From Actinomycetota bacterium (GTDB lineage Bacteria > Armatimonadota > SYMT01): a DNA stretch of 38,662 nt. Positions 8,701 to 15,212 of the stretch are shown piece by piece. The translations under genes and the position numbers were made by a program. The DNA is taken from positions 1 to 38,662 of the forward strand of contig SYKE01000323.1 in the NCBI GenBank assembly GCA_005798285.1, written 5' to 3'. The notes under the pieces were generated by a model. It was not told the origin of the DNA. It saw only the letters and a program-made list of their open reading frames with translations, and did not search any database. Each line of letters begins with the position of its first letter. Position 1 is the stretch's first letter.

Positions 8701-8919
8701 CAGATTGGCGGCGCGCTTTGCAGCGTCCGGTCCGTGGCACTGAAAGCAGTTCTCCGAGAGGATCGGTCGAATGTCGCGACGAAAGTCGGGCGCCGCTGCA
8801 GCCACGGCCCGCCCGCGGCCCGCGGCGTGCAGCGGGAGCGCACAGCCCACGGCCGCCAGGAGACTTAGTTGGACGCAAATTCTCACCCCACGGCGTCGTG
8901 TTCTCATCGGAAACAGCAT
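5737..8919 (-). CDS. PSCyt1/DUF1549/LamG/DUF1553 planctomycete-type cytochrome protein
   Basis: This 1060-residue exported protein starts with an Arg-rich N-terminus and a hydrophobic segment, then a PSCyt1 domain with a heme-type CFQCH at 58-62 and a distal methionine-rich loop (GRQMPPP). DUF1549 follows, with a second CxxCH (CARCHDHKYDP), then a LamG/concanavalin-like insertion (roughly 440-640, with ICFWMWDP and LRIYLNGKPLE), then DUF1553 to the end. Start ATG 8919 is preferred to the upstream 8967 codon because GAGGAG lies about 6 nt before it. The LamG insertion suggests binding of a polysaccharide or glycoconjugate, by inference. The DUF1501 gene follows after 4 bp. An antisense open frame of about 700 codons on the plus strand here is a composition shadow. 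Confidence 0.93.
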   Translation of the reverse strand: MLFPMRTRRRGVRICVQLSLLAAVGCALPLHAAGRGRAVAAAAPDFRRDIRPILSENCFQCHGPDAAKRAANLRLDLKETALAAKAVIPGKPQQSRIIARVFAPEGRQMPPPATKKRLTAEQKELLRRWVAAGAVYQGHWAFDPLPARVPAPVVADGGWARSDLDRFVRKRLAQEGLSPSRDADPALWLRRVTLDLTGILPTPAEADAFLADRSPAARETVVDRLLASPRFGQRMAAPWLDLARYADSYGYQSDQLTPMWPYRDWVVRAFNENLPYDQFITWQLAGDLLPNAGRDQRLATAFNRLHRMTNEGGSVPEEWRLEGVADRVNTLGTAFLGLTLECARCHDHKYDPVAQRDYYALSAFLNNVDEHGLYDRADIIPSPSLLLPTPEQEAASKRAEAAVEAAQQQLRAAVQGGEGRFRSWLDSKPVMRFPDQIGRFDFERFDGVNLPNRLPGAAVGGVRADEVPLAPGHRGNAAQMDGENNVNFPNLARFERHTPFTICFWMWDPRIAAEPTVVFQACAGTDTGPHGYDLMLQDGRLSARMYRHWPGNGFGVRSIATVPKETWTQVAVTYDGSSRAAGLRIYLNGKPLETEVLRDRIHKGFGRNVLTFGQRFRDKGFRGGRLDDLLLFERSLSPLEIARLFADPDGRPTPPAADVPEAALRAYYFTAVDPEARAARTALTAARQAFVNAEEAQQEIAVMDEMPSPRPAYVLARGRYDAPQTDATRVERDTPRAISPFPAGAPKNRLGLAQWLTQPNHPLTARVAVNRLWALVFGRGLVETQENFGLQGTMPSHPELLDWLARDFVRSGWNVKGALRQIVLSRTYGQASAVRGLGAQRDPNNILLSRGPSHRLSAESIRDVALALGGVLEDRLGGPPVSPYQPGDLWREANTMSPAYRQSVGGDLYRRSLYTVWKRTAPIPNMMAFDSVSREVCVARRQPTNTPLQALVLLNDPQFVEAARLFGERIIKDGGADPISRVRYAFRAAATREPNAGEATALLRLYEGERTRYRSDPAAAARVLAVGSRKPDPGQPASELAAAAVLGQAVLNLDVTIWKR

Positions 8920-8984
8920 GCTCACTCCTCGGACCCCTTCACGCACCACCGTGTGGTGAGGGCGCAACCCCGCAAAACGACCGG

Positions 8985-10484
8985 CTACCGGTGCACGTCA
9001 AAATCATCCTGGATCACGCGGGTGCGAACAGTGAACACCGCATCCCCGCTCAAGACCGCGCCACGGGCCAGGAGCCGCCCGTACTGCCAGTTGGAAAGGC
9101 CCAACTCGGGCCGATTCAATGCGTACTGCCCATCCACCCACCGCGTGAACCCGTTTCCGACAAACGGCGCATTCACCTGCTCATAGAAGCGCTGCTGCAC
9201 ACTCTCGTCCCCACCCACTAAACAGGCCACAAACTGGGGACTGTAGCGGTTGAACAGGCCCACCGCTTCCTCGGTGGAGTCCACCAGCGCCAGAGTCATT
9301 TCCGGCGTCTCCTCCCACTCCCACTCGTGACCCAAATCCTCTTCCGTTACCCGTGTAACGAGGGGTTCCTGGCGCTCCCCCTCCGCCCGACGAACCTGCA
9401 CCATTCGACTCCACCAGGACTCCAACAGGAATGGCTCCGCTCTCGGGGTAACGTGGAGCCTCAGACTCTGGCCCCTGCGTACGCCCGCCTGCTCCGCCGC
9501 TTCCAGAACCGACATCACCCACTCGGCTCCCCGAGAGACAGGAAGACAGAGCGTGTTGAGTGTGTTGCACACCTTCCGATCGAGCGAGTGATACACCGCC
9601 TTCCGCAGATCCTCGAGCCTCGCCGACTCGTGAGCCACGATCCAGGCGCCACCCGTACCGTGCAAACTGACCGGGACGCCGGCCTGCCGGGCAATTCCGC
9701 CGAGCTGATCCGCCGCCTTGCCGGAGCCTCGCGCCACGGCGAGCGCCAGGCGGGGGTCCGAGAACAGAGCCCAACCCGCCGCACGATGGCCCGAGGGGAT
9801 TAACTGAACTGCGCCGGAGGGCAGCCCGGAGTCTCGCAGCGCCGGTTGGAGCGCCTCGTCCACGATGGCGCGCGCGGTGCCCAGAGCGTCGCTGCCGATC
9901 CGAAACACCACCGTGTTGCCGCCGCGCAGCACACCCGTCGCGTCGGCGAAAACGTTTGGCCGCGCTTCGAAGACAAACCCCACAACCCCGAGGGGTGCGG
10001 TCTCCAGGGATACGCTCCAACCCGGATGCCGCACCGTTTCGATCACGCGACCCCGTGTCGGTTCTGCATCTCGCCACTCCCGGAGCCCCGAGATCATGGC
10101 CGCCCGCATCGAGTCGGTAGTGAGCAGGCGGGTCACCGAACGTCCTCGCTCCCGTGCTCGAATGACGTCTCCCTCATTGGCCGCACGGATGACGGACCAC
10201 ACTGAATCTTGAGCCAGAAGCCCGGCGAAGGCGCCGTAGAAGGCTGATACAGCGATGTCAGACACGGCGCCCATCCGTCCGAACGCATCCACAGCGGAGT
10301 CCACGGCGGCCCTTGCCAGCAATTCCTCAGCCTGGGGCACGTGCAGCAATTCGCCCGTGGAAGGATCCACCAATAGCCGGTCGCCCGCCTGAAACATGTT
10401 GGCCAGCTCCGGGTCGACCCGTGAGATCCACCTGCCGCCCCACACCACGGGCATTCCCGGCGTCAATCCCTCGAGTTGCTCCAT
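8985..10484 (-). CDS. Divergent ProA-like aldehyde dehydrogenase with N-terminal extension
   Basis: This 499-residue protein resembles gamma-glutamyl phosphate reductase (ProA), an NADPH-dependent acyl-phosphate reductase. Shared blocks are PLGVVGFVFEARPN (164-177), the cofactor-side LRGGNTVVFRIGSDAL and the catalytic cysteine C306 in KVCNTLNTLC. ProA is normally about 415-420 residues; here an extra 70-80 residues at the N-terminus include GDRLLVDPSTGELLHVP, and the C-terminus ends FTVRTRVIQDDFDVHR, unlike canonical ProA. No proB is adjacent. The substrate may therefore be a different acyl phosphate or acyl adduct. ATG 10484 has GGAG directly against it, a poor spacing, so the exact start is uncertain. 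It reads away from the TetR gene across a 130-bp gap and leads the minus-strand run. Confidence 0.8.
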   Translation of the reverse strand: MEQLEGLTPGMPVVWGGRWISRVDPELANMFQAGDRLLVDPSTGELLHVPQAEELLARAAVDSAVDAFGRMGAVSDIAVSAFYGAFAGLLAQDSVWSVIRAANEGDVIRARERGRSVTRLLTTDSMRAAMISGLREWRDAEPTRGRVIETVRHPGWSVSLETAPLGVVGFVFEARPNVFADATGVLRGGNTVVFRIGSDALGTARAIVDEALQPALRDSGLPSGAVQLIPSGHRAAGWALFSDPRLALAVARGSGKAADQLGGIARQAGVPVSLHGTGGAWIVAHESARLEDLRKAVYHSLDRKVCNTLNTLCLPVSRGAEWVMSVLEAAEQAGVRRGQSLRLHVTPRAEPFLLESWWSRMVQVRRAEGERQEPLVTRVTEEDLGHEWEWEETPEMTLALVDSTEEAVGLFNRYSPQFVACLVGGDESVQQRFYEQVNAPFVGNGFTRWVDGQYALNRPELGLSNWQYGRLLARGAVLSGDAVFTVRTRVIQDDFDVHR

Positions 10485-10600
10485 CTCCGTCGATCACCCC
10501 TCTACGGTCGTTCGGAATCCCTCCGCATGAGTACACGCTCTGAGATTCGGACTCAACGTTATCACCCGGTGTGCAAGGAGAGGCGAGAGAGGGTAAAAAG

Positions 10601-10639
10601 AAGGAGGTAACAAATTGACCGCCAGTCGAATTTGGTCAA
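10601..10639 (+). promoter_or_regulatory. Perfect Shine-Dalgarno and start-codon inverted repeat of the TetR gene
   Basis: AAGGAGGT (10601-10608) stands 6 nt before TTG 10615. The TTG is the first half of TTGACC (10615-10620), which is repeated inverted as GGTCAA (10634-10639) after 13 nt. An inverted repeat over the start codon of a TetR gene could be its own operator. The arms are only 6 bp, so chance is not excluded. Confidence 0.45.
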
Positions 10640-11391
10640 ACCATCCCAGAGCGGCCAAGCCCAAGCTTCTCCCAGCACTGTCAGACCGGTTCATCTGCCC
10701 TATGGTCACTACGGTAGCCCCGCCTCCTACCGAGCCTCTGCCGCGCATTGCCGGGCGTCGAGCTCGAAGACGCTCCGAGATTCGCCACCGCATCCTCAGC
10801 GCCGCACTCGAATTATTTAGAGAGCGCGGAGTGGACGGCGTTACGGTGGATGAGATCGCGGAGCGAGCGGACGTTGCTCGAGCCACCATCTTCAATCACT
10901 TCCCGGGCAAAGACAGCCTCTGCCAGGCCATGCCCATCCTGCAGGCCGAACTCTTCGCCGCGGCAGAAGAAGAGGGCGCCTTTCTGAACCTCGAGTTTGA
11001 AGAGCAGGTGATCGCCGCCTTTCGGCTGATGGCCACTGTCGCTGAGTCCAGCCCGGACCACGTGCGCGAACTGATCCCGCGAGCATTCGCATCCCTCAAA
11101 GTCGGCGACCTGCCCGAGCACCGACAGGCGATCCAGGCGAGGCTTCGGTGCTGGGCCGCAGACGCACAACTCTGCGGCGCGGTGAGATCCGATCGCACGC
11201 CGGACGAGATCGCCTCATTTCTTTTAGGACTTCAACTCCAGGGCACCCTGATGTGGGCCTACGGGTTTACCGAACCGTCCCTTGGGGACCACCTCGCTTA
11301 TCTGATCCGACTCTCGCTGCAGGGTCTACGGACCTTGAATAGGGCGGAGACGGCGGCTCGTGAGCGCGGTACGAAGTCGGAGGACCTCTGA
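10615..11391 (+). CDS. TetR-family transcriptional regulator
   Basis: A typical TetR repressor architecture is seen: an N-terminal helix-turn-helix (about residues 75-98 with VTVDEIAERADVARATIFNHFPGK-like residues) and a helical ligand domain. The start is TTG 10615, chosen because a perfect AAGGAGGT lies 6 nt upstream. ATG 10702 would give a more usual N-terminus (229 residues) but has no Shine-Dalgarno, so the 29 extra residues are tentative. The stop is one base before the start of a sigma factor gene, whose Shine-Dalgarno GGAGG lies in the last TetR codons. The divergent ProA-like gene or its own operon is the natural target. The ligand cannot be predicted. Confidence 0.85.
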   Translation: MTASRIWSNHPRAAKPKLLPALSDRFICPMVTTVAPPPTEPLPRIAGRRARRRSEIRHRILSAALELFRERGVDGVTVDEIAERADVARATIFNHFPGKDSLCQAMPILQAELFAAAEEEGAFLNLEFEEQVIAAFRLMATVAESSPDHVRELIPRAFASLKVGDLPEHRQAIQARLRCWAADAQLCGAVRSDRTPDEIASFLLGLQLQGTLMWAYGFTEPSLGDHLAYLIRLSLQGLRTLNRAETAARERGTKSEDL

Positions 11392-11392
11392 C

Positions 11393-11968
11393 ATGGCTAT
11401 CGCCCTACGATCCGAATCTGAAGTTCATCGATTGGTCGACGAGAATCGCACTCTGGTGGAGTGGAGCGTCAATCGCTACATGCACCGTCACCGGGTGATC
11501 TCCGCCGAGCGGGAGGATCTGGTTTCATGGGGCCTGCTCGGCCTCCTCTCCGCGGCGCGTGCCTTCGACCCGGAGCGCGGGCTCCGCTTCTCGACGCTTG
11601 CGGCGCTCGCCATCGAACGCTCCATCACGCGCGGCGTGATGCAGGCGGACAACCATCAGGGTAAGCTGCTGAGTCTGGATGACATGGTACACGGCGATTC
11701 CGGTGAAGCCGAGACTCGCTGGGCCGAGTTGATTCCCGACGAGACGGCGAGCATCGATCTCCGCCGCACTGAGGATCTGGCGCTCGTTCGTCGAGCCCTG
11801 AAGCGGCTCCGACCAGATCAACAGCAGTTGATCGAAGCCCACTTCTTTCTCGGATACTCCCTCGCCGACCTTGCCCGGGAGAGCGGCACGACGCGGCAGG
11901 CCGTGGCTGGTCAGTTGCGGCGCGCCCTTCGCTCGCTCCGTCGCGGCATGGACAGCGAACTCTGCTAA
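11393..11968 (+). CDS. Small sigma-70 family factor
   Basis: At 191 residues it has only regions 2 and 4. Region 2 runs from about 12 to 86, with EDLVSWGLLGLLSAARAFDP and the RFSTLAALAIERSI promoter-melting helix. Region 4 is about 134-186, with the HTH YSLADLARESGTTRQAVAGQ. Region 2 resembles the RpoD/FliA type (the 'FDPERGLRFSTLA' pattern) more than typical ECF factors, but region 3 is missing. It should direct RNA polymerase to a specific promoter set. ATG 11393 lies one base after the TetR stop, with GGAGG 9 nt upstream. No anti-sigma gene is adjacent, so control may come from TetR. A 26-bp palindrome follows, before the DUF1501 gene. Confidence 0.87.
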   Translation: MAIALRSESEVHRLVDENRTLVEWSVNRYMHRHRVISAEREDLVSWGLLGLLSAARAFDPERGLRFSTLAALAIERSITRGVMQADNHQGKLLSLDDMVHGDSGEAETRWAELIPDETASIDLRRTEDLALVRRALKRLRPDQQQLIEAHFFLGYSLADLARESGTTRQAVAGQLRRALRSLRRGMDSELC

Positions 11969-12037
11969 GTCTCAAACTGCTTTCGAGGTCGACCCGCGCT
12001 CCGTGCGTTTGGCGCTGACCAGCCGAGGGTAGCCTGA

Positions 12038-12063
12038 GATCGAACTCAGTGCTGAGTTCGATC
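12038..12063. promoter_or_regulatory. 26-bp near-perfect palindrome before a DUF1501 gene
   Basis: GATCGAACTCAG and its exact reverse complement are separated by two bases, giving 12-bp arms. It lies 69 bp after the sigma factor stop and 22 bp before the GTG of the next gene. A third CTGAG at 12034-12038 can pair with CTCAG at 12045-12049, so two mutually exclusive hairpins are possible. No T-run follows. Candidates are a dimeric-protein operator (TetR or otherwise) or a leader hairpin. Confidence 0.5.
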
Positions 12064-12085
12064 CGGGTGAACGGGGAGGGGTCGT

Positions 12086-13492
12086 GTGCTTACGGTTTTT
12101 GGCGGCAAACAGCGTTTCTGTGACGGCATCTCCCGCAGGAGCTTCCTGAAGATCGGCAGTTTCGCGATGGCGGGCGCTGCGGGCGTCACGCTGGCCGATC
12201 TCAACCGCGCGGAAGCGGCGGCCGGTCGGAGAACATCCAAGGCGCTCATCAACATTTTCCTGGCGGGCGGCCCGCCACACCAGGACATGTGGGACCTAAA
12301 ACCCGACGCGCCCGCCGAGTTGCGCGGGGAATTCAAGCCCATCAACACGAATGTCTCCGGCATTCAGATTTGCGAAGTAATGCCTCGCATCGCGAAGATC
12401 ACCGACAAGCTCAGCATCATCCGATCGCTTGTCGGTAACGCGCCGGACCATGACGCTTACCAGTGCATGACGGGCTGGCGGCGGATCGCCCTCATTAATG
12501 CCGGCGGCTACCCGAGCGTCGGATCGGTGGTCGCCAGACTGCAGGGTCAAACCCATCGTGCCGTACCCGCCGCGGTCGGTCTGGCGGCGCCCACCATTGA
12601 GCGTCGATGGTCCGACTCCGGGGCTCCCGGCTATCTGGGCGCGACGTATGCCCCGTTCAAACCATTCATCACCGGCGGACAAACCGGACGGCTCGACACC
12701 GGCGCCACCAAATCGGTGAGTAAGTACGAAGGCGGGAGCGGACTTCGGCTCGAAGGGATTTCGCTCGATCGCCTGAACGATCGCCGGCGCCTCCTCAAGA
12801 CGTTCGACACCATGCGCGAAAAGCTGGACAGCGATGAAAACATCCAGGCGATGGACCACGGCTTCCAGGCGGCGTTCGACCTGCTGACCTCATCCCGGGT
12901 GGCGGATGCGCTCGATCTCTCTAAAGAGGACCCGAAGGTCGTCGAGCGGTACGGCAGGGGTCAACCGTACAATTATCAGTACGATGGTCCCCCCACCTGC
13001 AATGAGCACTTCCTCATGGCGCGCCGGCTCATCGAAGCCGGAACCCGCGTGGTCACTCTCTCCTTCGGCCGATGGGACAGCCACGGCAAGAACTTCGATC
13101 TGGTTCGAGACCACGGCCCGAAGTTCGACCAGGCGTTCTCCGCCCTCGTGGAGGACCTGGATCACCGAGGAATGCTCGACGACGTGACGGTAGTGGCCTG
13201 GGGTGAGTTCGGCCGCACGCCCGTCATCAACAAGGACGCCGGTAGGGACCACTGGCCCGACGTCAACAGCGCAGTCCTCGCCGGCGGAGGCATGAAGTGC
13301 GGCCAGGTGATCGGTTCCACCACCGAAGATGCCGGCCACGCCCACGACCGGCCCGTTCAATTCCAGGAAGTCATCGCGACGCTTTACAACAACCTGGAAG
13401 TCGATGTGGCCAACGTCAAACTCGACGACCGCACCGGCCGTCCCCAGTACCTGCTGGATCTTCGGGATCCGATGCCTGAGCTCGTAGGCTAA
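12086..13492 (+). CDS. Orphan DUF1501 protein with twin-arginine leader
   Basis: This is a DUF1501 member of 468 residues with the leader C-DGISRRSFLKIG (R17-R18) followed by a small-residue hydrophobic stretch, so Tat export is likely. The superfamily-type motifs RWDSHG, WGEFGRTP and GRDHWPDV are intact. The GTG start at 12086 has GGGGAGGGG shortly upstream; the initial 'MLTVFGGKQRFCDG' resembles the 16740-18248 paralogue (MLRILGNNRKLCSG), placing both in one subfamily. No DUF1549/1553 partner is next to it. It stands alone between hairpins at both ends, probably as a single-gene unit or as the tail of the TetR-sigma operon. Confidence 0.9.
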   Translation: MLTVFGGKQRFCDGISRRSFLKIGSFAMAGAAGVTLADLNRAEAAAGRRTSKALINIFLAGGPPHQDMWDLKPDAPAELRGEFKPINTNVSGIQICEVMPRIAKITDKLSIIRSLVGNAPDHDAYQCMTGWRRIALINAGGYPSVGSVVARLQGQTHRAVPAAVGLAAPTIERRWSDSGAPGYLGATYAPFKPFITGGQTGRLDTGATKSVSKYEGGSGLRLEGISLDRLNDRRRLLKTFDTMREKLDSDENIQAMDHGFQAAFDLLTSSRVADALDLSKEDPKVVERYGRGQPYNYQYDGPPTCNEHFLMARRLIEAGTRVVTLSFGRWDSHGKNFDLVRDHGPKFDQAFSALVEDLDHRGMLDDVTVVAWGEFGRTPVINKDAGRDHWPDVNSAVLAGGGMKCGQVIGSTTEDAGHAHDRPVQFQEVIATLYNNLEVDVANVKLDDRTGRPQYLLDLRDPMPELVG

Positions 13493-13502
13493 GCGTCCCG
13501 CC

Positions 13503-13537
13503 GGTTCGTCCTCGGGCGGCGCGCTCGAGGACGAACC
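13503..13537 (+). terminator. Strong hairpin after the DUF1501 gene
   Basis: GGTTCGTCCTCG pairs perfectly with CGAGGACGAACC and the stem can be extended by a G-T and a G-C pair, leaving a 7-nt loop. It starts 10 bp after the DUF1501 stop, where a terminator is expected. The following bases are C-rich with no T-run, so it may act as a 3'-end stabiliser or an atypical terminator. Confidence 0.6.
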
Positions 13538-13782
13538 CACCGCGCCCCGAGACAAACCATCACTCCCGGGGGAGCCTCGCCAGTCCATGCCATGGGTGTA
13601 ATGACACCAGACAGCTCTCAACAGGAACGGCTGCCCGAGTCGTCGGAGCCCTCCTGCGCAGCATCCCAGTCCTGGAGTTGCGTCGAAGCGTCGTGACGGC
13701 GGCGCATTCGGAGCGAGAATCACAGACCGTGGCCGGGTGAGAACACCGACTCGGGATCAACCGAGCTCCGCGTTTGTTCCAA

Positions 13783-13802
13783 GCGCCGACCTGGCTCGGC
13801 GC
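13783..13802 (+). terminator. 7-bp GC hairpin followed by ATCTTT, upstream of MATE gene
   Basis: GCGCCGA and TCGGCGC form a perfect stem around a six-base loop, and the next bases on the plus strand are ATCTTTC. This is terminator-like but weak in T. It lies 39 bp before the MATE start, so it could also be a leader element. Confidence 0.35.
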
Positions 13803-13841
13803 ATCTTTCGGTGATGCACAAGTCTCCCGTATGCTGAGAGG

Positions 13842-15212
13842 GTGACGACACCCCCGTGCGACTCCGAAGCCCAGCGCCTCGATCTACATGGACCCCTGGC
13901 AAGGACCGTGTGGCAACTCGCCGCGCCCGCGGTGGTCACCATGCTCCTGCAGTTTGTCGGTGGGCTGGCAGACATGTACTTCGTGGGACGACTGGGTCCT
14001 GCCGCACAGGCGTGCGTTGGTATGGGTGGTCACGTCGCACTGCTGCTGATGGCGGGGTCCATGGCGGTGACCACCGGAGCGGTAGCCGTGATGGCCCGAC
14101 ACGAAGGGGCCCGGGAGAGAACCAGCGTCGTTCGAACGGCACAGCAGTGCATGCTCCTGTCGGCAGTGCTGGCCCTGGTTGCGGGCGCAATCGTGTACGC
14201 ACTGCGACGGGAGATCCTGGGTTGGCTGGGGGCGGATCAGGAGGTCATCCGCGCTGGCGAACAGTACCTCGTCTTTCAGGCCCTCGGAACCCTGCCGCAG
14301 TTCACTCTGCTGGCCTGCACTGCCATCCTGCAGTCGCTCGGTGATCTCCGCACCCCTCTTCGGATCGTTGCTGTGGTCACGGCGGTGAATGTGCTTCTGG
14401 ACGCCGTGCTTGTTGCTGGAGGAGCGGGAATTCCCGCATTCGGGGTCGTCGGCGCCGGCATGGCTTCGGCGAGCTCTCGTATGGCGGGGGCACTGGCAGC
14501 CATGGCGCTCCTGGCGCGCTCGGGCTTCTGGAGCGGTGCGCCGCAGTGGCGGGTGGACTTGAGACAGTGGTACCGCATCCTGCGCATCGGATACCCCACC
14601 GCGCTCCAGAACGTTCTGAGGAATCTCGCGTTCGCCGGCTACACCCAGATCCTCGCGACTTCACCCCAGGGAACATCGGCCGTGGCGGCGCTGTTCGTGG
14701 GAATTCGGGCGGAAGGACTCGGCTACATGCCGGGGGTCGCCTACGGCCGGGCTGCATCCACGCTCGTTGGACAGAGCCTGGGCGCAGGTCTGCCGGAGCG
14801 AGCCCGGCAGTTTGGTTGGGTCTGCACGTGGCAGGCGCTGGCGGTGATGTCGGCATTCAGCGCCCTCTTCTACGCAGCGGCCCATCCCATCGCTGCGATG
14901 TTCTCGCAAGATCCGAGGGTGGTGGAACTGGCCGCGAGCTACCTGCGCATCAACGCGCTGGCCGAGCCGACGCTCGCCTTCTCGATCGTGTTGGGCGGCG
15001 CACTCCAGGGCGCGGGCGACACTCGCTTTCAGGCGCTGGTCTCGGTGCTTTGCATGTGGATCGTCCGGCTCCCGGCAACCTGGTGGCTGATGTCACGCCT
15101 GGGCTATGACGCCGACGCGGCGTGGTGGACGATGGCCGGGAGCACCGCAATTCAGGCCGTACTGATCGTCTGGCGCTTCCGCCGGGGAGCCTGGCAGAAG
15201 ATCCTCGTTTAG
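13842..15212 (+). CDS. MATE-family efflux transporter
   Basis: This 456-residue inner-membrane protein has about twelve hydrophobic segments. MATE features are the N-terminal TVWQLAAPAVVTMLLQ helix, GLADMYFVGRLG, and the pseudo-repeat starting near RILRIGYPTALQN. Such proteins export cationic drugs or metabolites with Na+ or H+. The start is GTG 13842; no separate Shine-Dalgarno is visible except GAGAGG touching the GTG, so the start could be a few residues off. The stop overlaps the stop of the convergent ceramidase-like gene by 4 bp, leaving no room for a separate terminator. Substrate is unknown. Confidence 0.92.
   Translation: MTTPPCDSEAQRLDLHGPLARTVWQLAAPAVVTMLLQFVGGLADMYFVGRLGPAAQACVGMGGHVALLLMAGSMAVTTGAVAVMARHEGARERTSVVRTAQQCMLLSAVLALVAGAIVYALRREILGWLGADQEVIRAGEQYLVFQALGTLPQFTLLACTAILQSLGDLRTPLRIVAVVTAVNVLLDAVLVAGGAGIPAFGVVGAGMASASSRMAGALAAMALLARSGFWSGAPQWRVDLRQWYRILRIGYPTALQNVLRNLAFAGYTQILATSPQGTSAVAALFVGIRAEGLGYMPGVAYGRAASTLVGQSLGAGLPERARQFGWVCTWQALAVMSAFSALFYAAAHPIAAMFSQDPRVVELAASYLRINALAEPTLAFSIVLGGALQGAGDTRFQALVSVLCMWIVRLPATWWLMSRLGYDADAAWWTMAGSTAIQAVLIVWRFRRGAWQKILV

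Larger units (their letters stand above)
13493..13841. other. 349-bp intergenic region with several inverted repeats
   Basis: No gene is recognised; short frames on both strands look like noise. The gap contains a strong hairpin at 13503-13537, GGTGT-AATG-ACACC (13595-13608), CTCGG-GATCAA-CCGAG (13750-13765) and GCGCCGA-CCTGGC-TCGGCGC (13783-13802, followed by ATCTTT). An untranslated RNA is possible but has no further support. A TATGCT hexamer at 13829-13834 is a weak -10 candidate just before the MATE gene. Confidence 0.45.

Noticed and set aside
6748-8868. Plus-strand open frame of about 700 codons
   Set aside because: It is antisense to the PSCyt1/DUF1549/DUF1553 gene. It has no recognised domain and is rich in Arg, His and Gly as expected of a GC-rich shadow.
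10528-10556. Possible promoter TTGAGT-17 bp-TACTCA reading toward the ProA-like gene
   Set aside because: The -35 is partial and the -10 matches only two of six positions, so it is not supported.
13560-13760. 66-codon minus-strand frame between the DUF1501 and MATE genes
   Set aside because: Its cysteine- and arginine-rich composition and lack of a ribosome-binding site suggest noise.
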